Source: Chrysochromulina tobinii
Taxonomy: Eukaryota; Haptophyta; Prymnesiales; Chrysochromulinaceae
Length of the DNA stretch: 24,363 nucleotides
Direction: 5' to 3'
Assembly: GCA_001275005.1 (NCBI GenBank)
Contig: JWZX01003256.1
Coordinates: 1 to 24,363 of the forward strand
Every line of letters begins with the position of its first letter. Position 1 is the first letter of the stretch. The notes beneath the pieces are model-generated. The model was not told where the DNA came from and ran no database searches. It worked only from the letters and a program-made list of their open reading frames with translations. Of this stretch, positions 1 to 7,234 are shown in pieces. The position numbers and the translations under genes are program-made.

Positions 1-357
1 GGGAGTGGGGGGGAGGGGGGGAGGGGTCCTCGTATTATTGATATACTTGGTGTGTTTCTGTGTTAGGTGCATTTTCGCGCGCGTCAGGTGGCTGGTGGTT
101 TCTAGCGCGTTTAAGCGCTAGATTAGTTGTCTTCCGGGGCAAAGCGGCAAACCCAAGCGGAGAGATGCAGGGCGGTAGGCGGACACCATCTCGACGAGCT
201 AGTTGTGCCGGCGGGCGGGCAACACTCGCATACTAATGCATGCATCATACATGAACTAACTCAAGATGTAACGGCCTCGAAGAAACGACGGGCCAGTCGC
301 TCGTAAGTCAAAAGTTCAGTAAAACCGAGCATAAATAACGAAATAACAAGAGTCTCC
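1..357. other. 5' flank with G-rich run
   Basis: No gene is seen here. The first 28 bases are almost pure G with short A/T breaks, with several runs of four or more G, so a G-quadruplex on this strand is possible. Bases about 330-350 are A-rich and lie directly upstream of the EF-hand gene start at 358, which would suit a 5' UTR or core promoter. No TATA box or other named element can be called with confidence. Confidence 0.4.
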
Positions 358-1050
358 ATGGATCCGCAAGTCATGTTAGCCGCCATGATGGCCGCCTCGG
401 AATCTTCTCAACGGATTGCAGCCAAGGGTGGCAAGGGCGGCAAGGGTGGCAGGGGCGACACGGGCCGCGGTCGCGGTCGTGGGGGCGTCACCAAGCCAGC
501 GCACAACCTGCAGCAGCAGTGGCACGGCGACGAGTATCTGCAGCAGCAGCAGCAGGGCAAGGGTGGTGGCAAGGGTGGCGGCAAGGGTGCCAGAGGTAAG
601 GGGGGCGGAGGTGCGAAGAATTTCTGGGAGGCAAGACCCGACCTTGCTAAGCTAAGAACTCTCCAGCTCGACGATGCCGCCAAGGAGCAGCTTGGCGCCC
701 TCTTCGGAATGATGGACGCCAACGGAGACGGCTTTCTACGGCTCGACGACTTTGAGATCATAGCCTCCAGAAGCTCAACGCTACCGCAGGCCGCCAAGCA
801 TAAGGCGCTTCAATACTTCACGAAGCTGCAAGAGGAGCTCGATTTCAACTCGGACGGGAAAATCGAGCCCGATGAGTTCATTCGGGGCATGATTAAGATC
901 GCCTACCAAAAGCCCGTTGACCAAATGTTACGCACGCCCCCGGCTGGAACCGACTCTATCGACTATGCCATCAGTCGGCTTGAGGTTGCGGCGAACAACG
1001 CAGTCAAAGAGCTCTGCAAGGGCCTCGCCGCCTGGATGCAATCAATTTAG
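358..1050 (+). CDS. EF-hand protein with Gly/Lys/Arg-rich N-terminus
   Basis: A 230-residue protein in one open frame, starting at an ATG with C at -1 and G at +4. Residues about 24-85 are low complexity: repeated GKGGKGG and GRGRGRGG blocks with two glutamine runs, resembling RGG-type RNA-binding tails. Two EF-hand loops follow. The first (DANGDGFLRLDD, near residue 115) ends in Asp rather than the usual Glu. The second (DFNSDGKIEPDE, near residue 160) is canonical. The pair should bind Ca2+. The combination suggests a calcium-responsive protein that may contact nucleic acid, which is inference. No signal peptide or membrane segment is visible. It converges on the minus-strand gene ending at 1423. 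Confidence 0.8.
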   Translation: MDPQVMLAAMMAASESSQRIAAKGGKGGKGGRGDTGRGRGRGGVTKPAHNLQQQWHGDEYLQQQQQGKGGGKGGGKGARGKGGGGAKNFWEARPDLAKLRTLQLDDAAKEQLGALFGMMDANGDGFLRLDDFEIIASRSSTLPQAAKHKALQYFTKLQEELDFNSDGKIEPDEFIRGMIKIAYQKPVDQMLRTPPAGTDSIDYAISRLEVAANNAVKELCKGLAAWMQSI

Positions 1051-1379
1051 GCGACTGATGTGTGGCAAGGGAGAAGGATCGACTGATGCACCGTTAGATC
1101 GGAAGCACAGAGCCATAGGCCGATCCATGGGCTCATCCCGATCCCGCCGGGCCACGACGCGAGCAGGCGCGCGAGGACACGTAAGAGTAATAATACGCAG
1201 GGAGGGCGGAGGGGCCAAAATGCGAGACCTCCTTGCGAGTGCGCGCACAGTGCGTGTGGTCGTGTGATGGTCTTGGTCATGGTCGATGGTGCGGTGTGTC
1301 CCGACGCTCCTGGTCCGCGTCCGGTCACCTGCACGCTCCCGGCAGATCTCGATTACTTTCATACGGAGAGGCTGGTCAG

Positions 1380-1421
1380 GCGGCCGCCCTGCGCCCAAAA
1401 GCGGCCGCCCTGCGCCCAACT
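1380..1421. repeat. 21-bp tandem duplication in convergent 3' region
   Basis: A GC-rich unit beginning cggccgccctgcgccca occurs twice with a 21-bp period (from about 1381 and 1402). It lies immediately before the stop of the minus-strand gene at 1423, in the roughly 370-bp gap after the EF-hand gene. Nothing else is recognised in that gap. Confidence 0.6.
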
Positions 1422-1422
1422 C

Positions 1423-4194
1423 TCAACTCTCATGACTCTCATCCGCAAGTCTGAGCGTGCGGCCGCGCCGCGGTGACCCCCGGATGATTGAGCCCTTCTT
1501 CGTCGATGCGTGTGGGGCGCGCGGAGTTTGCACGTCTGCGGACAAGTCGGCTACCTGTGGCTCCCTCACTCTGCTTGTCCGAGGTAAAACTGGCGGCAGC
1601 GTAGGCAATTGTGGCGGTGGCAGTGGCACCATCGGCAGAGCCTCCCGAATGCGAGGCAGCTGCAGCGGTTGCTCCTCAAACTTCGCCGTTGGGACAGCCT
1701 CGACTGTGAAACTAATGCGCTGTCGAGTCTCCAATGGTTGATCCAACGGTGCGCTCGTGCCCCCGGTGCAGGATGGCTTGAGATGCACTGCACACGAGGC
1801 CTGTGCCGGCCAAAGCTCGGTTGGCGCGCGTGCACGGCGAGGGGCGACTGAAAGTGAGAGCTTCGCGAGCAAAGCTGTCAGAGGGTCGCCAGCAGCACCA
1901 AATGAGGAGTCGCTGCCGTCCACCATCCGACTGCTTGCGCCTGGTTCATCATGTAGGACGCCTTTCGAGCCTCTCCGACCGCTGCCCACCACCGGTGCTT
2001 CACCGACACGGGCGCTACCGCCGTGGCCTCCATCAACCCCACGGGTACCATGAACCGCCACGGCGTCAGCAGCCGCCGCACGCTGAGCGGCAGCACGGCG
2101 GCCGCGCAGGCTATTTGGATCCCAAATACTTCCAGCATACAGGGCATCACGGCGTGGTCTGCCACCTCCAGAGTCCCATCCGACCGCATAGCCAGGTGGG
2201 TTCTCGGGCTCATCACTCGTGATGCCATCGAAGGTGCGCCGTCGTCGAACATGACGTCGTCGAAGGTGTCCAACTCTCACCTCCTCGGCACCCCGAAACC
2301 CTCCAGCTACCACGCGGGCCAAGGCGGCCTCGCCTGCGCCTGTGGCGTCTGCCAGCTTGCGACGCTTCGCTTCGAGCGCCTTGAGCTCAGCAAGCTCATT
2401 AGGACTCAACCCGCCTGCAAGCATCCGCTGCTTGAGCTCGTCGACCTTTGCACTCACCGCTGCAGCCTCTGCTAAGAGCCCCGCGCGATCGAGCGGATGG
2501 CCACCAGCGTCGACCAACCCTAGCGAACGCGCTCGCTTCTTCGCGGCTTCCTCAGCGACCCAGTTGGCGGCGGCCGCGTTCGCTGGGCTCCCAGCAGGAG
2601 CTACGATCCGCGCAGCGCTGACCGGGCTCGCCACGTGGCTCGCCACCTCTGCCAGCTTGTGCTGCTTCGCCTCGAGCGAATGGAGCTCAGCAAGCTCATT
2701 AGGACTCAACTCGCCTGCAAGCATCCGCTGCTTGAGCTCGTCGACCTTTGCACTCACCGCTGCAGCCTCTGCTAAGAGCCCCGCGCGATCGAGCGGATGG
2801 CCATGAGCGTCCAACAAACCAAACGCAAGGGCTCGCATCCTCGCGGCCTCCTCATCCTCATCCGCAACGACTTGGCCACCAGCATCGACCAAACCAAACG
2901 CAACAAGGGCTCGCTGCTTCGTGGCCTCCACATCCTCAGCCGGCGCAACTTGTGCGAGCTCAGCCGCCAGCTTATCGGGCGTGGCATGTAGTCCGGTCAC
3001 ATCTGCTTCTTCGCACGCTTGCCGATCTTGGCCTTCTTGCGCGCTGCTTCGCATCCTCGCGACCTTCGTCTTCGACCTCTTTCCGATCACGGCCACCGCC
3101 TTCTTGCGATCCGCGGCCTCCTTACGGTCCTTCTTGGCTCGCTGGATGGCCTGGATCTTGGTGATGGAGGAGCGCTCCTCTTGGCTCTTGCCCACTTGCT
3201 CCTTGGCACGCGAGCGGTAGTCGGCGCTCCCCTTGTCGTCGCCGCCTTCGCCTTTGCCTTTACCTTTGCCGCCACCCGCTGCGTTCTCGCCCTCGTTCTC
3301 GCCCTCGTCGTCACCGTACGTGAGGGCGTCGTGCACACAGTCTCGCTCGTCCTTCCACGCGTACGCGAGGATGTGGCCATTGGCATCGCGCACGGTCGTC
3401 GTCAACTGGTCATGTAGCCGCCACAGGAAGGCCGTATACTCATACGGGCAAATGCCACGCGTCCACGTGTCCGCCAGCTCGAAAAGGGCGTCCTGGAACT
3501 GCTTTCGCGTGAGCCAGTCCTTGCCTTTCGCATCGCGCACCCAGTCCTCCGCGATGGACTGTTCCGCCTCGACCTCGTTGTAATTCTTGATCATCACACG
3601 GTACACTCGCTTGAGCATGTTCGCATGCGCCTCCTTGGACAGTACTTCGCAGGCGTCTCCTCGGTCGTCGCTCTGAATCGAGCGCTGCGATGCCTCCCAG
3701 AAGGCCTGGAGCACCTCGAGGACACGCCGATCGAAGCGCAGCTTGTGGCGCTCGAGCATCTTCTGCTCGGTAGCTAGCGAGGAGTCGCCTTGCTGCCACA
3801 GCTCGAGCTTCTGGAGATCCTCCGCCGTCGCGACCTCGGCCACGACGCGCCCCCCCTCAGACAGGAGTTCCCGCGCCTCAGCTGCAGCCTTCTTTGCGGC
3901 AGGGTGGGCACCGAATGTGCGCACGACCGAGTCAGCATGCTTGACGCCCATCCGTAAGGTGAGCATGTAGTTGGAAGCCCCCTTCCGCGCAGCATCCTTT
4001 AGGACCAACGCCTGCGACTCTTTGAGGCTCTTCTGCATGATGGCGACTGACTTGGCAAACGTGAGGGCTTTCTTCCATTTGTTGCCTATTGAGTTTTCCC
4101 TCCCAGTCGTGCTGGTTGCCAGGTTGGCGAAGCGCACCATCTTCGGCCTTTTCGAGAAATGGGAACCGATGATGTTTGCATGTTCGACAAACAT
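1423..4194 (-). CDS. IQ/EF-hand-like protein with 100-residue tandem repeats
   Basis: The open frame extends to 4353 but opens with TTG. The first in-frame ATG is at 4194 (923 residues); another at 4140 gives 905. Roughly residues 185-268 form an EF-hand-like helical domain ending in ELADTWTRG...YEYTAFLWRL, a pattern seen in protist proteins, often ciliary. An acidic/Gly-Lys linker follows, then an IQ-like motif (ITKIQAIQRAKKDRKEA) and a basic stretch. Next come repeats with the signature FGLVDAGG/DRAGLLAEAAAV. The C-terminal third (plus 1800-2280) is doubtful: a strong donor-like GAG|GTGAGAG lies at 2283-2274, and third-position GC (my sample count) favours another frame at 2041-2220, so an intron is likely. 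The last about 110 residues look coding again. Function is unknown; calmodulin binding is inferred. Confidence 0.6.
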   Translation of the reverse strand: MFVEHANIIGSHFSKRPKMVRFANLATSTTGRENSIGNKWKKALTFAKSVAIMQKSLKESQALVLKDAARKGASNYMLTLRMGVKHADSVVRTFGAHPAAKKAAAEARELLSEGGRVVAEVATAEDLQKLELWQQGDSSLATEQKMLERHKLRFDRRVLEVLQAFWEASQRSIQSDDRGDACEVLSKEAHANMLKRVYRVMIKNYNEVEAEQSIAEDWVRDAKGKDWLTRKQFQDALFELADTWTRGICPYEYTAFLWRLHDQLTTTVRDANGHILAYAWKDERDCVHDALTYGDDEGENEGENAAGGGKGKGKGEGGDDKGSADYRSRAKEQVGKSQEERSSITKIQAIQRAKKDRKEAADRKKAVAVIGKRSKTKVARMRSSAQEGQDRQACEEADVTGLHATPDKLAAELAQVAPAEDVEATKQRALVAFGLVDAGGQVVADEDEEAARMRALAFGLLDAHGHPLDRAGLLAEAAAVSAKVDELKQRMLAGELSPNELAELHSLEAKQHKLAEVASHVASPVSAARIVAPAGSPANAAAANWVAEEAAKKRARSLGLVDAGGHPLDRAGLLAEAAAVSAKVDELKQRMLAGGLSPNELAELKALEAKRRKLADATGAGEAALARVVAGGFRGAEEVRVGHLRRRHVRRRRTFDGITSDEPENPPGYAVGWDSGGGRPRRDALYAGSIWDPNSLRGRRAAAQRAAAADAVAVHGTRGVDGGHGGSARVGEAPVVGSGRRGSKGVLHDEPGASSRMVDGSDSSFGAAGDPLTALLAKLSLSVAPRRARAPTELWPAQASCAVHLKPSCTGGTSAPLDQPLETRQRISFTVEAVPTAKFEEQPLQLPRIREALPMVPLPPPQLPTLPPVLPRTSRVREPQVADLSADVQTPRAPHASTKKGSIIRGSPRRGRTLRLADESHES
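2351..2805 (-). repeat. 100-codon in-frame duplication (300-bp period)
   Basis: Bases about 2351-2505 and 2651-2805 are near-identical at an exact 300-bp offset, with long runs of perfect identity after 2382/2682. They encode two copies of a helical unit containing KVDELKQRMLAG and LSPNELAEL. A more degenerate third partial unit (FGLVDAGG) follows towards the protein's N-terminus, around plus 2880-2910. The high DNA identity indicates a recent duplication or gene conversion that kept the frame. Confidence 0.85.
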
Positions 4195-4437
4195 GGATAC
4201 TTCAGGCTCAAATAGTTTGTGACCTGTTGAAAGCTGCAACGGAAGAACTGGGCATTTGTGTGGAAGACTCTTGCATGCCGACCGACGCAAAAACGCAACA
4301 CCTAAGACCTGACCACCTAGTTTGCGTACCCGCAACGCACTTTTTGTGGTCAACAGTCACACAGGGGCCGTGCAACGGTTGTCGCGTGTGTCGTGTTAAC
4401 GTTCACAGGGGACGAGTGAGGTCGGTTCGTCAACAAT
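4195..4437. promoter_or_regulatory. Divergent intergenic region of IQ/EF-hand-like gene and lipase
   Basis: This 243-bp gap separates the most upstream plausible ATG of the minus-strand gene (4194) from the lipase ATG (4438). The two genes are head-to-head, so the gap must hold both promoters. It contains the 32-bp element at 4376-4407 that recurs upstream of the pseudokinase gene. Confidence 0.55.
4376..4407 (+). promoter_or_regulatory. 32-bp 5' element, copy 1 (lipase)
   Basis: The core tgtcgtgttaacgttcaca ends 30 bp before the lipase ATG. The same element, 29 of 32 bases identical and 25 of 26 over the core, lies in the same orientation to the pseudokinase start at 7100-7131. Homology stops sharply downstream of TTCACA. 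A shared core promoter, initiator or 5'-leader element is the simplest reading. It is not part of a shared coding frame. Confidence 0.6.
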
Positions 4438-5418
4438 ATGGTCCGCTTGTGGTTGGGGTTGCTGGCTGCCGGCCTGGCAGCTGCCGTCCCCGACATGAAC
4501 GAGACGAATCGTACGCTCCACCTCGCCTACGCGTCGTTCTGCGACGAGGCTGATTTGAAAAATTGGTCTTGCATGTGGTGCGCTGGATCTGGGGCCACGG
4601 TTGAGCTCATCCAATTTGTTGCCAACACGTCGGCGGGCACGCAGGGCTACGTCGGCCTGGACAGGGCCCATGCCCGCGTGGTGGTCGGGTTTCGCGGATC
4701 TAGCAACCTCGCCAATGACGTCGAGGACGCGGCGTTTCTCCTGCTGCCTCCCAAGCACCTTGCAGGTGTCCCGCCAGCAGGGCCTGGCCAGCCGGAGGTG
4801 CTCGTGCACACTGGCTTCGACTTTGCGTATGGGTCCGTACGCAATGTCACCCAGGACGCCGTGACCCGGGCCCTCGACAGCTGCGGAGGCGCTTGCACGG
4901 AAGTAACCTTCACCGGCCACTCCCTGGGATCCGCAATGACAACCCTCGCCGCCGTGGACTTTCAAGCACAGCAGCAGAGGCGGCAGCTGCAGGCTGCGGG
5001 TGGCGGCGGCGCTGCCGCCAGGGCGGTGGTCTCCAACCTCTTCACCTTCGGCTCCCCGCGCGTAGGGAACGAAGCCTTTGCGGCCTGGGCGTCGGGGCTC
5101 CTCGACATGGGACTTTCCTCGCGGGTCACACGCGAGGGCGACGTTGTGCCTCGCATCCCCCCCAAGGTGGTGCCCCTGCGCGGCGGGAACAGGTACCAGC
5201 ACGTGCACACGCGCGAGGTCTGGAACCGCCACAACGGTACCAACCAGAGCCACATGGCCAGCGAGCTCGACTGGCTCGTCGAGTGCCACGCGGCGAACGG
5301 GGAGGATAATAACTGCTCTGACTCTGAGCCCATCCGCTCCTACTTCGAGTGGGCGAAGGGCCACGAGGGCTGCGGTCAGCACTGCAACTACCTCGGCATG
5401 TTGGGCGGGCACTGCTGA
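4438..5418 (+). CDS. Secreted class 3 (Rhizomucor-type) lipase
   Basis: A 326-residue alpha/beta-hydrolase of the fungal lipase_3 family, expected to hydrolyse acylglycerol esters. Residues 1-16 form a short hydrophobic signal peptide (likely cut after LAAA). The sequence TFTGHSLGSA carries the nucleophile Ser162. FTFGSPRVGN (203-211) is the family strand after the lid. Asp235 in REGDVVPRIPP is the expected catalytic acid. YQHVHTREVW (253-262) is the conserved structural motif, and His272 in SHMASELDWL fits the catalytic His. At least seven N-glycosylation sequons and paired C-terminal cysteines support secretion. The ATG is the first in frame after the 32-bp upstream element. A Gln/Gly-rich insert at about 175-195 is unusual. 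It converges with the pseudokinase gene. Substrate is not determined. Confidence 0.9.
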   Translation: MVRLWLGLLAAGLAAAVPDMNETNRTLHLAYASFCDEADLKNWSCMWCAGSGATVELIQFVANTSAGTQGYVGLDRAHARVVVGFRGSSNLANDVEDAAFLLLPPKHLAGVPPAGPGQPEVLVHTGFDFAYGSVRNVTQDAVTRALDSCGGACTEVTFTGHSLGSAMTTLAAVDFQAQQQRRQLQAAGGGGAAARAVVSNLFTFGSPRVGNEAFAAWASGLLDMGLSSRVTREGDVVPRIPPKVVPLRGGNRYQHVHTREVWNRHNGTNQSHMASELDWLVECHAANGEDNNCSDSEPIRSYFEWAKGHEGCGQHCNYLGMLGGHC

Positions 5419-5765
5419 CCTTGCGATGACGGGGGCTCCGGCGCACGGCGGCCTGCGCGTGCGCCTTGGCGACGTCGGGCATTTGTATAGCTTCGTACCT
5501 CCGCTCGCCGTGGGTCGGGGCGACACTAGGGGGCCGTGGGGCTCGGCGGGGTAGGGGTACGTGGCACTGGCCACGGGGCTCGGGGCTACAGCACCGGTCC
5601 GTCGACTGTCGAAGCGACAAGCGTCGCGGTTTGCCTAACGGGGTTTGGCACGCGCGCATCGACCTTCGTTTCTTTTCAATAAACAGTCGTGTGACACGCA
5701 CGCACATGTTCACCAATGTGCGTCGAAGGACGAAGCTTTCTCTCTCACAGTGTCGAGTGCTTCGC
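5419..5765. other. Convergent 3' region, lipase and pseudokinase
   Basis: A stretch of 347 bp between two converging stop codons. It presumably holds both 3' UTRs. An AT-richer patch with ttcaataaac near 5676 resembles a poly(A) signal, but this is weak. No gene or RNA was recognised. Confidence 0.4.
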
Positions 5766-7067
5766 TCAGAAGTCGGCAAGCAGCGCAGCCTCTTCGGCAT
5801 CAGCACTCGCCAGCCAGCCTCCTCGCATCGCGGTGCCGGTTCCCCTGGCGCTACCGTCAGTAGCGCCGCCGACCTGATTTTCGTCAGCCATGCCCACAGC
5901 CGTCGTGCTGTGGCTGTACACGCTTGCGTCCTCGGCGTCGTCCGCGCCGTGCAGCCGAGAGACCTCGTAATTGCCGTCGTCCTCGTCGCCGTTGACGACG
6001 GGTACTAGTGGAGCCTCGGCGAGGCGCGAAAGCAGTGCGGGTAGCTCGACCCCTTTGAACCACGCATGCGCAAGCACGCCGTCCGCGCCATTCCGCGCGC
6101 CGCCGCCACAACATCCCCCGTCGTTCACCACGACGGCGCCCACGACGGCGCCGCCATCTGCTCGGCGGAGGTTGCCGAGGCGCTGTCGCGGCATAGGCTG
6201 GAGGAGCCCCCTGAGAAGCGCGCGCGCATCCGGGTCAAAGTGGCGCGGCATCGTAAAGTGGCCTGCAATCACTGCGGCGCTCGTGGCCAGCGGGCTCTCG
6301 GCACAGAAAGGCGGGAAGCCGGCAAGCAGCTCGAAGACGGTCACGCCAAAAGCCCACCAGTCGACCGCGCGGTCGTGTCCGCTCTCAAGCAGCATCTCGG
6401 GCGCCGAGTACTCGGGCGTGCCGCAGAGGGTCCACGTGTGTGGGTGGTCGGCGTCGAGCTGCTTGACGTAGATGAAGCTCGATAGTTTGACGAACCCGAG
6501 CCGGTCGAGCAGCACGCTCTCTGGCCGCACGTCGCGGTGCACAATCGGGGCCGCGCCGCATCGCTCGTGCAGGTGCCCCAGCGCGAGCGCGAGCTGGACG
6601 GCGTAAAACCTGGCGCGATCAGGCTCGAAGCGCCCCGCCGCGCGCAGATGCGTGAACAAGGTGCCGCCGTGCGCGAACTCGTACAGCATGTACACATGCT
6701 CTTGGTCCTGCCCAGTAGCAACGAGGGTTTGTATGAAGGGATGCTGTTTGCCAAGGAGGATGCGCCGCTCTTCGCGCAGGTAACGTGCCAGGCGCAGCCG
6801 CAGTGCTGCGGCTTTGGTCACTGTGCGCAACGCAAACGTCTGATCTGTCTTTGCCGCCGTTGACGCCGGGCTGCCCGGGCTCACAGGAGTGAGGGGTGCC
6901 TTGGAGCTCGACAGCCTGCGTCCCCTGAGGCGCACGAGCTGGACCTTGCCGAAACGGCCAAGTTGAAGCGGGCGTTTGCCGAGTACGTCGACCGCAGACT
7001 CTATCGGACGGCCACGGAGGAAGTCGTAGCCTTCATCGCTCTCAGCGGTGCGGGCACCATTGAGCAT
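5766..7067 (-). CDS. PKA-like AGC pseudokinase
   Basis: A 433-residue protein from the ATG at 7067, chosen because the upstream conserved element ends 32 bp before it; the frame stays open to 7160. It has a full kinase fold of PKA/AGC type: Gly-loop-like LGRFGKV (37-42), alpha-C Glu99/100, HRDVRPES (177-184), CGTPEYSAPE (215-224), and DWWAFG (236-241). Several catalytic positions are changed: the first Gly of the loop is Gln, the beta-3 Lys is Arg81, the catalytic-loop Lys is Arg181, Asn is Ser184, and DFG reads SFI (197-199). The HRD Asp179, APE and the CGTPEY P+1 segment are kept. Phosphotransfer is therefore unlikely; a scaffold or allosteric role is inferred. A Gly/Ala/Val insert at about 302-328 and an acidic tail are unusual. 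It is head-to-head with the PCIF1-like gene. Confidence 0.85.
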   Translation of the reverse strand: MLNGARTAESDEGYDFLRGRPIESAVDVLGKRPLQLGRFGKVQLVRLRGRRLSSSKAPLTPVSPGSPASTAAKTDQTFALRTVTKAAALRLRLARYLREERRILLGKQHPFIQTLVATGQDQEHVYMLYEFAHGGTLFTHLRAAGRFEPDRARFYAVQLALALGHLHERCGAAPIVHRDVRPESVLLDRLGFVKLSSFIYVKQLDADHPHTWTLCGTPEYSAPEMLLESGHDRAVDWWAFGVTVFELLAGFPPFCAESPLATSAAVIAGHFTMPRHFDPDARALLRGLLQPMPRQRLGNLRRADGGAVVGAVVVNDGGCCGGGARNGADGVLAHAWFKGVELPALLSRLAEAPLVPVVNGDEDDGNYEVSRLHGADDAEDASVYSHSTTAVGMADENQVGGATDGSARGTGTAMRGGWLASADAEEAALLADF

Positions 7068-7234
7068 AACGTTTCTCAAGAAATGCTTCAAGGACCAGGT
7101 GTGAACGTTAACACGACAGACGCGATAGCCGGGTGAAGAAAACCTTTGGCTGAATGTCATACATATTCACATGGCCATATTCACACTTACATTCACACTC
7201 ACACAGAAACAAAACACGCGGCGACAAAAGTTTC
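7068..7234. promoter_or_regulatory. Divergent promoter region of pseudokinase and PCIF1-like genes
   Basis: A 167-bp gap between opposing ATGs. On the PCIF1 side ATTCACA occurs at 7165, 7179 and 7191, followed by further CACAC. The TTCACA hexamer also ends the shared 32-bp element. An ATG at 7154 is in frame with the PCIF1-like protein, but the sequence after it looks like leader, so 7235 is preferred. Confidence 0.5.
7100..7131 (-). promoter_or_regulatory. 32-bp 5' element, copy 2 (pseudokinase)
   Basis: The reverse complement matches 4376-4407 at 29 of 32 positions, with one mismatch in the 26-base core. It ends 32 bp before the pseudokinase ATG, against 30 bp for the lipase. The flanks on both sides are unrelated. 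Confidence 0.6.

Noticed and set aside
4396-5574. 392-codon minus-strand frame opposite the lipase
   Set aside because: It is antisense to a clear lipase with all family motifs, and its composition is the mirror expected from high GC at third positions.
4376-7131. Inverted 32-bp pair as terminal inverted repeats of a DNA transposon carrying lipase and pseudokinase
   Set aside because: No transposase, no target-site duplication outside the repeats, and both copies hold a fixed distance to an ATG, which fits a promoter or leader element better. Kept only as an alternative.
7154-7234. Upstream in-frame ATG extension of the PCIF1-like protein
   Set aside because: The sequence is ATTCACA-type repeat, not protein-like, and lies in the divergent promoter gap; the ATG at 7235 gives a more plausible start.
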